A stretch of 64,000 bases of DNA. It comes from Daucus carota subsp. sativus (Eukaryota > Streptophyta > Magnoliopsida > Apiales > Apiaceae). Shown here piece after piece: positions 9,699 to 20,488 of this stretch. Made by a program: the position numbers and the translations under genes. The notes beneath the pieces are model-generated. The model saw only the letters and a program-made list of their open reading frames with translations. It was not told where the DNA came from and did not search any database. Numbering within the stretch: position 1 is the stretch's first letter; each line of letters begins with the position of its first letter. The stretch covers positions 41,884,390 to 41,948,389 of the forward strand of contig NC_030384.2 in NCBI RefSeq assembly GCF_001625215.2, in the 5' to 3' direction.

Positions 9699-12600
9699 AT
9701 GCAAGGAGGATCAACGGGCATTGGCTATGGTCTCAAGTATCAGGTGAATAATAGTCAACAACACACACACACAATTAAGCAAACAGACTCTAATTTGGAC
9801 TCTCTCTCTCTATCTCTCCCCCTCTCCCTCCCTCTCTTGTCAGGCTAGATGCATTGCGGATGTGAAAGCAGACACAGATCACACCAGCTTCATTACTGGC
9901 ACTCTCTCTCTCAAAGAGGAAAACGAGGTTAGCTTATTTCTCGATTTCTCAATTCGATTCGATTCAATTTTATTTGAGTTATTGTCATCTGCGTTTTGTA
10001 TAGGTGCATTTGATTAGGCTCTCTTCCAGTGGCACGGAACTTGTATGCGAGGGTTTGTTCTCGCATCCTAACGAGATTTGGGATCTTGCTTCCTGTCCTT
10101 TTGATCAGCGTATTTTCTCTACCGTCTTCTCTTCTGGTAATTCCCTCGTGCATTCTCCCCTTGGCCCTTGTTTGCTCATTATATTTACCGCTTCATTTGC
10201 TATATTGGATTTGTGTTTTAACTATGTGTAATTAGCTGATTACCTAAACTAATAAATATTGCTATACTGATTGGACTCAACCACAGTTACTTGAGAAATG
10301 TGTTTTAGTGTATAAACATGTTGCATGATGTGCTAATTTTAAACATAATGACTTGACTGGTTTCAAATATAATCGATTGATCGTTGTTACTAAGGTTGAT
10401 CTAGAAGATTAGTTTCGAAATGGTAAATCATTGGAATTTGTTGTTGTTGTAGGCGAGTCACATGGAGCAGCCATCTGGCAAATTCCCGAACTTTATGGCG
10501 AACTAAATTCTCCACAGTTAGAAAAAATTGCTTCTCTAGATGCACACAAGTCAAAGCCTAAATGGTAAGTCACCAGTTCATTGCTTCTGGCCTCATTATC
10601 TACTCCTTACAACTGCTTTAGCTCATTGAATTTGAGATTGTGTGGACTCTAATTATTGTTTACCGAAGAATGTGCATGGTGCTAAGCGCCAACACAGAAG
10701 CAGAGGGTATTGGAATTTCATAAAAAAAACTTACAAATGACTACAGATTACAATGTCTCTGTATAGGGTTCTGCTCTTTATATCCTTTTGACTTGGGAAT
10801 TTATATTTCTCTAAAAGTGTAAAATCACAAAGTTGGAGGGAGGCAGGACATGCAACTCACAGAGGGATAAGAATGTAAAATTGTATGTTGAAAATTTAGC
10901 CGTCTCATCTGCCCAGACTTTAATGCCTCAAACATTGCCAACCATTACTGCACCGCCAAAGTAGTGAAACACCTTATTCTCTGGCATGAAATGAAACCGG
11001 TAAGATGTAACACTACTGCTTCCACTTTCTAAAGAGAAATCTAGACGTAGCCGCACACCTCAAACAGTGGACAAAATTGTGTTAAAAGATTGGAAAAAGG
11101 AGAAACAGATGGGAATTAGTCTCAGTAGCCCATAAAACAAGTTTAGCTTATATGCACGCTCATTTTAATGTTACAATAATTACAGAGATAAACTATCTTC
11201 ACTATAATAGAGTTTTTTAGTATTTAAATGTACTTTTGATTGCTTAGAGTTGTGCATCTACTTAAATGATATTCACAGTCACAGGGCACTTTATTTACAA
11301 TTGCGTTCATCACAAAGCTAACTCGTTTTAACTGCACATTTATAAGTGTTCGAAGAATTTAAACAGATTTTTGTTCCTTGCATGTTTTCTGACTTAACAT
11401 GCTGGACCTTCATGACAGCATACTATGGTGGCCGACTGGGAAACATGACAAATTGGTTAGCATAGATGAGCAGAATCTCTATCTTTGGAGTTTGGATACT
11501 TCAAAGAAGGCTGCACAGGTATTGTTTAGGGTAAATGTATTATTGTAGCGAGTACACAATTTATTCCTGTGCAATTTTATTATGGGAATTTACCAAGTAT
11601 ACTACTTTTTGGATCTTATTTGCAAATGTACTACCTTCTTTAAAATCTTGCAAATATACTATCTTCTGGATCTTATGTGTAAATATACTACCTTCTCTAA
11701 TTCACCTCTAATACCACTAACATCATTCCCATCCACATGCTTCCCTAACCTTATCCGGCGCCGTATGCTGTTTTGATGGAGTTATCACCTACCATCACAA
11801 ATCTATGTTTTGGCTGCTTAAACAACGCATTAACGCCGTCATTATACACACTCATTTATAAAATAAACCACCTGAATAACCTGCCGGAAAATAAAAATGA
11901 ACACTTCGAACGACACCGTTTCAATACCATTCTCCGACTTCCCCGAAGACGTCCAACTCAGCATCCTCTCGTTCTTGACCCCATCAGAAATCACAGCTTT
12001 TTCCTGCACATCAGAACGATTCGTCTCGCTCTTGAACACCAATTCAAAGCTCTGGTTCTTTCTCTGTGACCGTAAGTTCGGCTCAAAAACTCAAATCAAC
12101 AATTGGGGTTCAGGGAATTGAATGCGCGTCGATCTATTCTTCGATATGTTTATTTGAGTTGGTTGATTTTGAGTTAATTTGTAATTTGTTGTTTTTGTTG
12201 CTTTTTAGGTTGCAATGTTCATATTAGAAGTGGCCCCGCAGGGGTGTTTTTCTGCCTTTGCAACCAGTTGCAACTTATTATGCAAATAAATATAATTTTC
12301 AAAAGATTTTTTCAAAGTTGCATTTCTGGTTGCATATATGGTTGCTAACAGTTGCAGATATGGTTGCATATGCAACCACCGTATTTTTGCAAATACTTTC
12401 AGGAACATAGTATTTTTGCAATTTTTTTTAAAAATTGACAGTATTTTTACAAAAATTCTTTTAAACTTGGTTGTTTATAAAAAAAAGCCCATTTATTATT
12501 CCAGCGTTGTTAATATTTGCTGCATTAGTACTTAATCATATACATGTGTTCATGTTACATACGTTGGTCTTGATTCTGGTTTGATACAACTTTTTATTGG

Positions 12601-14338
12601 ATGCACTTGCTACTTTTACATCAAATTTATATTTAAGTGATAGGCACTTCACCCGAATATTGTGCTTACCCTTATTCAGGTCTTACTGCAAAATCTAGGT
12701 ACTGTCCCAAGAATCATCTGGAATACTACATTACTTATCTGGTGGAGCGTGGGATCCACATGATGTAAATGTGGTTGCATCCACATGCAAATCCTCAATA
12801 CAGTTCTGGGATCTTCGAACAATGAAGTAAATTCTTATTTACTACTTGAGTTGTCACTTGTGTATATTTTACTCAGCTGATTAAAGTGATAAACATTATT
12901 CTGATTTTGAATTCATTTTAGGTTGCTATAACTTGAAATTAGTTGAGCCTGTAGAGCTGGTTTAAAATTCTCATGTTTGTTTGGTTTACAGGAAAACAAA
13001 TTCTATTGAGCATGGTCATTTCCGTAGTCTAGATTATGACAGCAAGAAGAAGCATATGCTAGTGAGTGTCTTCCTTGCTATATAAAGCAGAACACCTTTT
13101 TAATTTTGAAACTATACCATCACTTTAGCACATAAGGACAAGTTTAATGTGTCCCGTTTGCAATCAACTAGATATGTCATGTCCTCTTATCGTTAATTAA
13201 TTGATCTACTATCGGTTTGTGTGTTTTACCTGCTATGGCATATAATTTAAAATTATTATTCAATGTGTAGATTCAGTTGTCATGCTGTTTCCTCATTTTC
13301 ATCTTGTAATTCAGTAAAGATGCAGATTGTGGTATCCTATTCACTGATTTTTTAAAGAACATATTAATAGTTCCTGCACTTCCACTGTCTGACATTTCTC
13401 CATGATAGTATGTTGACACTTACTAGGTTGAACTTATTTGTACTTTCTTACTTGAATAACATTATATTAAGAAATAATACATTTGACGGAGATGGTGCCA
13501 ATATGAGTTTTATTTATAATTACTACCCCCAAGTGGAATCTGAAAGAACAGAAATCTTAATGTGTAGCATTATTTAGTCATCAAACTTGCAATTTGATAT
13601 TATATTGTAAAATATTACAGGTTACTGCCGAAGATGAATCTGGAATACATATATGGGATCTAAGAAAGCCAAAGGTTCCTGTTGTAGATCTCCCTGGTCA
13701 TGCACACTGGTAAGCTTTGCAGATGATACCTGTATGGTTTTGCATCAATGCTCCCTGTCCAAAGGAGAGGATAACAATTAACATCTTGGAAGGATATACT
13801 AAGATGAAGTACACTTTTTAGGACAGAAAGATTCTAAATAATATAGCGTTAACACTTGTCACATATGACTGGTGTAGCTTTCAGCATGCATGTTACTTCC
13901 TACATTAATTATTTAGTCTCAATCAATAATCTTTTCTTCATATTTTTGCAGGACATGGGCAGTTAGATGTAATCCTGAGTATGAAGGGCTTATTGCGGTC
14001 TCTCCCTCCTTCCCCTCCCCCTCCCTCTTCCCCCACCCCTCTCTCTCTAATTATGCATGCACACACATGAGTTTCTAAAGATCGGGGCATAGCCACATGT
14101 CCAGCTGTGAAGACACTTGCTAGTTGGGGAAAATTGATAATATTACATAAGTAGCTAGTAAATAATTAATCAATTTAAATTTTTGACCACACATTTTTTT
14201 TCATGGCTTTGCATATGTCTAAGGACAAGGACACAACACACATGCAAACACATGCTCCATTTGTTGAGCACAAAATCTTATGTCGTCAGATTGTTGGAAA
14301 TTTAGTTTTCGTCATTTGCTTACCTGATCTCCAGTCCC

Positions 14339-14369
<31 letters not shown>

Positions 14370-15560
14370 AAAAAACATGATCAGTGTCTTCTGCTACTCT
14401 GTTCTTGTCCTGCCATCCTATCCCTGATGCCACTTCTGTAATGACCATATCTATTACATTTTGCTGACATGAACAACTCTGCAGAGTGCAGGGACAGATT
14501 CGACTGTCAACTTGTGGTTTGCTTCTCCTAGCAGGGATGATTTATCTGAGAGGTCCTTCATTGTATGCAATCTCGAAGTTGGCGCATATTTTATCCATGT
14601 GAAGTCTTGATTTATGTTTTATGGCTTTGCAGCTTTACAGAGTCACCTTTGAAGAGAGTCGATCCATTGCTAAATTCGTACAGTGACTATGAAGACAGTG
14701 TGTATGGTAATTGAGACATATACTCTCTCTTTTTGTGAGGTTTATACTTGCTTAGCCTAACTGTTGCACCTCATACTGCAGGCCTGGCTTGGAGTTTTCG
14801 AGAACCTTCATTGTTTGCTTCTTTGTCTTATGATGGGAGGGTAAGTACTCTTGTGTCATACACCAGTTTCAAGTAGAAAAGTAACACATGGAAATATGAA
14901 AATATAATTTTTTTTTAATAGTGCTTGTTTCTGAAATATTGTACATCTTATGTCTATATTTGCTTGCTGGGAAATATTTTCTTATAGATTTATTTCTATA
15001 ATATTAGTACCTGTTTAGAATTTTATTTTTTTTAATTTATGCTGGGTGTTAGTGTAGTGCATGGATACTGTTTATCATACAGGTTATGACAGAGCATTAG
15101 GTTTAGCAGTACCAGCTTCTTCAAATTGACCCATTTTATTACCGCCTCTGGACTGACTTGAATAGGGTTTGTACTGAATGTCTGAAACTGTAATATATGA
15201 TTATACGTTACATTTAAATATTATTTCAATTCAAATATTATAAATGAGTCAGTATAGAGTTTGTGGAAACCACATCTAGACAGAGTTTGTGTTACTTGCT
15301 TGCCTTGTAAAAGCTTGTCAAATCAGGTTGTCAAAGTTATTATAGACAAGTTGAGCTTGGCTTGTAAATGCAAATTCTATCTTGTAGCCCTAATTCTTAC
15401 TAGTAAAAGCAAGTGCGCAATTGGAGCTATATTGCATTTTGATAAATTTTATGCTTTAATGATACTGTTTGGTAATATAAAAGTTTGTTTGTCCATGTTC
15501 TCTATGCATGCACAACAGGTGGTTGTGGAATCTATCAAGCCCTATCTCACCAGGAAATGA
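9699..15560 (+). CDS. EIPR1: WD40 protein, EARP/GARP-interacting protein 1 (EIPR1/TSSC1) type
   Basis: Thirteen exons were read: 9699-9743, 9844-9927, 10004-10136, 10453-10564, 11419-11518, 12699-12826, 12992-13061, 13621-13709, 13952-13997, 14485-14552, 14633-14706, 14782-14840 and 15519-15560. They join in one frame to a protein of 349 residues, the usual family length. The start MQGGSTGIGYGLKYQARCIA is the conserved N-terminus. WD-type repeat ends are seen at SHGAAIW, LYLWSLD, IQFWDLRT, IHIWDLRKP and VNLWFAS, and the C-terminus YDGRVVVESIKPYLTRK is typical. In animals EIPR1 is a beta-propeller adaptor for the GARP and EARP tethering complexes in retrograde trafficking to the trans-Golgi; a similar role in plants is inferred by homology. 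All introns are GT-AG. Intron 5 (11519-12698) carries a captured F-box fragment, and intron 9 a C-run/A-run. Confidence 0.9.
11540..12480. mobile_element. Possible gene-capturing transposon in EIPR1 intron 5
   Basis: The left part has repeated short units such as TTGCAAATATACTATCTTC (11600-11700). The right part has inverted versions (TAGTATTTTTGCAA, ACAGTATTTTTACAA; 12370-12460) plus TTGCAACC-type repeats at 12205-12380. Between them lies a piece of an F-box gene. Inverted arrays around a captured gene piece fit a Pack-MULE or similar element. Exact ends and a target duplication were not found, so the class is uncertain. Confidence 0.4.
11897..12121 (+). pseudogene. F-box protein N-terminal fragment in an intron
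   Basis: The 74-codon frame reads MNTSNDTVSIPFSDFPEDVQ then LSILSFLTPSEITAFSCTSE, RFVSLLNTNSKLWFFLCDRK and FGSKTQINNWGSGN. The segment FPEDVQLSILSFLTPSEI-F-CTS-RF is a clear F-box (SKP1-binding) motif, and the W-LCDRKFGSKTQI-NW continuation recalls the plant group that includes At5g39450. Only the first exon of such a gene is present, followed by what looks like the start of an intron, and no further domain follows. It shares orientation with the host gene and lies wholly in intron 5, so it is a captured fragment and should be spliced out. Confidence 0.75.
14337..14375 (+). repeat. Poly-C/poly-A run in intron 9 of EIPR1
   Basis: About twenty C residues are followed directly by about sixteen A residues. 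It is a simple-sequence run likely to vary in length and to be prone to sequencing error; it is not coding. Confidence 0.9.
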
Positions 15561-15943
15561 ATTTAAATGGTATACTGGACGCAAGTCTAAACTTCAATTT
15601 CCTTTGTTACTTGGTCTTCGATGTCAACTCCCTTTTTGCTTTAATATGTATGACCTTGCATCTGTCTATCAGATTGTCGGTGGGCAATCAAGTTGGAAGA
15701 TGTAATCCTGCCTTATTATCGGTGGCCATGTTGTGATAACATTATGTTCAATTGTGTGAGAGGGACTTTCATTCTCTTCTGTAATGTGACAAAATTTCGA
15801 TCACTTTAAGAAACTATCAACTCTGTTTTGTTAGGATCGCTCTCTTGTGTTGCACAAAGTTTTAACTACATATATGTCTTTTGGTTGGTGTAATAAAGTA
15901 CAGTGGTTTCTGTAGTAGTGAACTCTACTGTCACTGCGCGCTA

Positions 15944-16179
15944 CTCCCTCCATCCCAAATTAGATGAGCTAGTTGACTTCAGGCACACAATTTGAGGTTC
16001 ATTGACCGCATAGCTATATTATTTATTTTTAAAATATTTTTTTGCAAATAAAAATTAATATATGAAATTTTTATTTACAAAAGAAAATTTTTAAAAATTA
16101 ATTTCGGAACTAGACGGTCCATACACCTTAAGTTATGTGCCCAAAGTCAACTAGCTCATCTAATTTGGGATGGAGGGAA
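15944..16179. mobile_element. Stowaway-type MITE
   Basis: The ends are CTCCCTCCATCCCAAATTAG and the inverted CTAATTTGGGATGGAGGGAA, with inverted repeats of about 34 bp (both include GATGAGCTAGTTGAC in opposite sense). TA target duplications are at 15942-15943 and 16180-16181. The 236-bp length, TA target and CTCCCTCC ends define a Tc1/mariner-type Stowaway. It lies about 380 bp past the EIPR1 stop, so it could lie in or near its 3' UTR. Confidence 0.92.
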
Positions 16180-16188
16180 TATTATAAG

Positions 16189-16432
16189 TCTTGAGCGTCA
16201 ATGTAAAGGCCTCGACTCTTCAGTTTCACTACTTTTAGGTTAAGGCCTTGAGCATCAATGTAAAGGCCTTATATTTGAAAGAAAAGCAGACTTGAGTGTC
16301 GATCTTGTTCCATATATAGAGTTTATTCAGTTTCACTACTTTTAGGTTAAGGCCTTGAGCATCAATGTAAAGGCCTTACATTTGAAAGAAAAGCAGACTT
16401 GAGTGTCGATCTTGTTACATATATAGAGTTAA
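16189..16432. repeat. 107-bp tandem repeat
   Basis: Two units, 16219-16325 and 16326-16432, are almost identical (both start TTCAGTTTCACTACTTTTAG and include TTGAGCATCAATGTAAAGGC). A partial earlier unit with TTGAGCGTCAATGTAAAGGC begins at about 16192. It is not coding. Confidence 0.9.
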
Positions 16433-17049
16433 GTTATTTTATCGTAGATTGTGGAGATCATGTATGTTTTGTTTTGCTGCTAGAAAATATTAAGAAATGT
16501 ATTATATGATCGGAGACTGTGGATATCAAGTATGTTCTGCGTTAAAAATATTACAAAATGTATTATATTATAAAATATATATTCCGAATTATCTTGTTTT
16601 TGTGGGGTTTTCCCCAGATCTAAGGATTGTTTTAGTTTAACTAATATTTCATTTACACATTTGCAAATCTAAGGTTGTTAATTTGTCACTCTTAGTTCGT
16701 GTTTGATTTTAGGATTTTTGTTGTCTCACCGTTTGTGTGAGTTTTCTTATTTTCTCATTGTTTGTGTGAATATGATGCTTGATTTATAAAAATAAAATCA
16801 AAAATCATTAGATGATTGCATTCTTAGTCGATAGCTCAAATTGGCATGGCGGAAGCGAAAGTACATCTTCAACAAATCACGTGATTTTATCTTTAAAAAG
16901 AATAGACCACGTGATTTTATCTCTAAGAATGGATTATGATATGATGATTGTTTCTGGAATTCGTTTGTTTGAAGCAAATGTAGATATCGTATTATTTTTT
17001 ATTATAGAATTGACTCATTTATCAAGAAAATAAGTGAGTAAAACTTGTA

Positions 17050-17280
17050 CTCCCTCCGTACCATTTTAACTGCTTTTGACTTTTTTACACATATTTTAAA
17101 GTGTTAAAAAAATCACATCTAAACATAATATTTTTTTATAAAATTTATATCAAATAAAAGTTTAGATTCTGAACTTTTATTTGATATAAGTATTGAATTA
17201 TTTTATTGAGTATAGATATTATTTTTTTACACCTCAATGTGCGTGTTAAAAAATCAAACATCAGTTAAAATGGGACGGAG
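17050..17280. mobile_element. Stowaway-type MITE
   Basis: It starts CTCCCTCCGTACCATTTTAA and ends TTAAAATGGGACGGAG, flanked by TA at 17048-17049 and 17281-17282. It is 231 bp, AT-rich, with no coding region. Subterminal stretches are also inverted (CACATATTTTAAAGTGTTAA-like sequence and its complement), so a hairpin is expected. Confidence 0.92.
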
Positions 17281-17282
17281 TA

Positions 17283-18116
17283 TCATCTTTCGGTCAAAAC
17301 AAAAACCTTGGTATCATCTTAATCAACTTCCATCTTAGTCAACATCTAACGTGCGAAGTAGTAAATGATTTCTTCTATTGAGAAGAGAGAGAGAAAGAGA
17401 ATCTATCAAATGAAATTGATTATTTATCTAAGGAGGTTTAAAATTGACATTTTAACTAAAAATTTTGCAAAGTCAAACGTCGTACGCGATTATTATATAA
17501 AAACTAGTGTGCATGTTAAACTATACAACAAATCAATACTATAAATATAAATTATGTTTTAAAGTATAATCATTGTACCAAAAAAATATAACAATTATTC
17601 TTTATAAATCGAAAAAATTATGTGTGACGATAAAACTCATAAATAGAATAATGATAGAACAATGATGTGAATGATTGTTAAAGTTTAAAGATATTATTAG
17701 TTAATTAATAATAATATTTAAGACTGCTTGCAAGTTGTAAATGATGAAGTATTTGGATGATAGAAAAGAAAATATATATGATTAAACTAAAAATTATGGC
17801 TCATATTCAATACTCCAGCTTAGATGTGGATTTCATAAAATCTAATATATATATATAATATAATGTTAAAATATTTTGATTCTTTGATGTAAAAAAATTA
17901 TCAATTTTTTCATATGATCAATTTATTCAATTATTAAAAATATGATTATTGTGCTTATATTCATCTAAAGTATTAGCAATTTGTTATGGAGTATTTGTTT
18001 GTTTTTTTTTGCTTTCATACGTATGAATCTCGTAATGAGAATTCTTGTAACACTCTCTTGGGTCCGCTCCTTCATAATTTCATTCAAGTATCATCATCAT
18101 CTCACGTGTCTGACTC
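17283..18116. other. AT-rich intergenic stretch
   Basis: No gene, RNA or defined repeat is recognised here, apart from short simple repeats such as the TA-rich run near 17840-17860. Confidence 0.4.
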
Positions 18117-19066
18117 ATATATATCCCATGTTTTTTTTTTTTTTTTTTTGACAAAATGCAAATTCAATTCATTAAATTAAAACAAGTCTAGTCGAGACAA
18201 ATCCCCAACTGACAATGCAATCAGGTTGATAAACAATAAAACGAGCTAAACAAATAGCCGCATTGTTTCCAGACTGCTTGACACATTGAATCCAAGGATT
18301 CTTGAAATTGAAAATGAATACAAAGACTTCTCGAGTAAACCAGCACACATCAATCCCGAAAATGATAGCTTCACAATTGACCTTCACAATAGTTCCATTG
18401 CTGTTGCGGTGTTCAGACGACTCAGTTATAAAAACTAAGAAATGAGGAACAAAAGTCCTCGAATAATGAACAACTATAATTTGTGAAAGGTGAGCACATG
18501 CGATCGCCACCGTTCCAAGCATACCCCAGCTATCTACATGCCGGGAGCCAGCTACAGACATGCCGAAAGTATTAATGATGCGATAAGCCAGATCTCTCAA
18601 AACTCCATCCCAATCATTTTCATTAATAACACAGAAACACATAACAATCACAAACATAACAACGCACAATCACCCAAAAATTGGGTACTAAATCAACACA
18701 CGCCAAAAGGCGAGACGGGAAAACACAATCAGACCTTTGATTTCAAAAGATCTGATTTATTCAGAAAACAATCAATTCCAAGCTCAAATCTGAAACAGAT
18801 CCGAGAATAAAACTCGATTGTATTCTTCGAGGTTTAAGCAACACTCGATTTTATTGAATAACAAAAAACTGGTAAATAATGGAGAAGATGGGAGAGCGAA
18901 AAGGATTTGGTGGATGAAGAGGATGAAGATGAAGAATGAAGAAGCGACGGCTAATTTTGGGAGTCGACTCTCAAAACCCTAATTTGAGAGAATAATGCGG
19001 CTCCATATAAAAGCTAAAGATAAAGAAGCATAAGTTGAATTTACCGGAGACTATATATATCCCATG
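18117..19066 (-). mobile_element. Retrocopy of an RNase H-like transcript with 14-bp target duplications
   Basis: The unit 18131-19052 is flanked by identical 14-bp repeats ATATATATCCCATG (18117-18130 and 19053-19066). On the minus strand it ends in a run of about twenty A residues, right at the left repeat. A poly-A tail plus variable-length target duplications is the mark of LINE-driven reverse transcription of an mRNA. The rest reads like a cDNA: a GC-richer leader with TTAGGGTTTTGAGAGTCGAC, a pyrimidine-rich stretch, then an open frame, then a short 3' end. No intron is obvious. A 5'-truncated or non-autonomous LINE is the alternative; no reverse transcriptase is encoded. Confidence 0.85.
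18172..18669 (-). CDS. RNase H-like (RVT_3-type) protein in a retrocopy
   Basis: The 165-residue frame has an end that fits the RNase H-like fold found in many plant RVT_3 proteins. IVKVNCEAIIFGIDVCWF matches the beta-strand/helix around the metal-binding acidic residue, and WIQCVKQSGNNAAICLARF matches the usual V-R-GN-AAH-LAR string, with H replaced by I or C. The expected Asp-rich first strand is not clear, and the N-terminal part is hydrophobic and unlike the family. It may therefore be a decayed copy or the start may be wrong. It is probably inactive as a nuclease. The context (poly-A tail, target duplications) says it arrived as a reverse-transcribed message. Confidence 0.45.
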   Translation of the reverse strand: MCVVMFVIVMCFCVINENDWDGVLRDLAYRIINTFGMSVAGSRHVDSWGMLGTVAIACAHLSQIIVVHYSRTFVPHFLVFITESSEHRNSNGTIVKVNCEAIIFGIDVCWFTREVFVFIFNFKNPWIQCVKQSGNNAAICLARFIVYQPDCIVSWGFVSTRLVLI

Positions 19067-19295
19067 TTAATTCCTCTAGATTTCCGTAATTAATCCCTGA
19101 ATATCCTACAACGTTACAGTAGACTTACCTTTGATTTGTTATACGCTACGTAATATTTATATCATGACCTTGGACCAAATACATCGTGACCTTAGACCAA
19201 ATACATCGTTCTAAACTAGCAACAGCCAACAGTAATGCTAAGGATTTAGGATTAGTATTTTTTTTTTTTAAACGAGGATTAGTTTTAAAATAATA

Positions 19296-19740
19296 CTCTT
19301 CCCGTCTCAAAATAAATCTCCTTTTCACACGTAATTTGAGCTGTAAATATACTCCCTCCAGCCCATTCAATTGTATATGTTGCACATTTTTTAAAACTTA
19401 TTTAAAGTATAACTTCATAATATATTTTTAAATTATTTTTTTGAATAAAAGTTTGATGTTTAAACTTTTCTTCAGAAAAAGAAATTTTAAAAAAATATTA
19501 TGAAACTATATTTTATAAGAGCATCGAAATGCTTGCAAACAGTGAACGCATACAATTCACCGGGACGGAGAGAGTACTTCTACAAGTTATTTTACATATT
19601 TTATTTTCCAAATAAAAATTTAACATTTATATTTATATTCAGCAAAAAGAATTCAAAAATAGTATATGAAAATAAGTTTTTTATAAATCTCAACTTACTT
19701 GTAAAAAGTCAAAACGACACTTATTTTGAGATATAGAGAG
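19296..19740. mobile_element. Outer Stowaway-type MITE, split by another
   Basis: The ends CTCTTCCCGTCTCAAAATAA and the inverted TTATTTTGAGATATAGAGAG are flanked by TA at 19294-19295 and 19741-19742. A second MITE (19352-19574) sits inside, so the original length was about 220 bp. No coding potential. Confidence 0.82.
19352..19574. mobile_element. Inner Stowaway-type MITE
   Basis: The ends CTCCCTCCAGCCCATTCAAT and ATTCACCGGGACGGAGAGAG are inverted relatives, with TA duplications at 19350-19351 and 19575-19576. It lies fully within the Stowaway at 19296-19740 and so arrived later. It is AT-rich, 223 bp, non-coding. Confidence 0.85.
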
Positions 19741-19742
19741 TA

Positions 19743-20488
19743 AGATAAATAATGTTATAGATTATAAACCGGATATAATATTTATTGTAAAGTAATGTGA
19801 CATCAACAATATGATTTGGCAGTTAAAATTTTTTGACCGGAGATATTAATACAAATATGAAGATTAATTGTTATTGTCATTTTATTCCCATTTTTGTACC
19901 GTATTCAATTTCCTTAGTTTTTTCTAATTACCTGATTACATTTAGTTATAGTCAAGTTTTCTTTTAATTAATAAACTAATCTCATGTCTCCATTGTTACA
20001 TTTTGTTTAATGGTTAAAATGAAAATCTTATTTCTTCGCTAATCAAATGTTTTTAGAGGCTGCGGTGATGATAAAAATGACTCTGATATTTTATCATTAG
20101 CCTTTTACAATTATTCAATTTTTAGCTATTTATTTGAGAAATACAAATTATAAATATCCGATTGCTGAAATGATAAGCAAAGGCCTGTTATTTATAGCGA
20201 GAAAAGAAAGATCGATATCTTTTTAATGGAAGGATATCGAAAAGATTCTTAAAAGTCAATATCTTTTTTTAAACGTAAAGCAATAAAAAATACAGCTTAA
20301 ATTGGCTGAATAGTTGTATAATGACTCTGATTAGAAGGTGTGATTACCGCGGTTAAAGCAAAGCTAATTAAGCTCTCTAGCTTCTTCTTCTCTATTGAAT
20401 TTTCAAAGGCCTAACATTCAAAATCTCTCATTCATAGCTATACAACTTATACACACGCCTATACATACAAATATATGAAGCAGCTTCA
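19743..20488 (+). promoter_or_regulatory. Upstream region of the DUF7796 gene
   Basis: AT-rich sequence with no recognised gene or repeat. The last 100 bp (CTCTCTAGCTTCTTCTTCTC and beyond) are pyrimidine-rich and look like a transcription start and 5' leader. No clear TATA box was identified. Confidence 0.4.

Noticed and set aside
11773-12069. A 98-residue plus-strand frame overlapping the F-box fragment
   Set aside because: It is in another frame; only the frame starting at 11897 shows an F-box motif.
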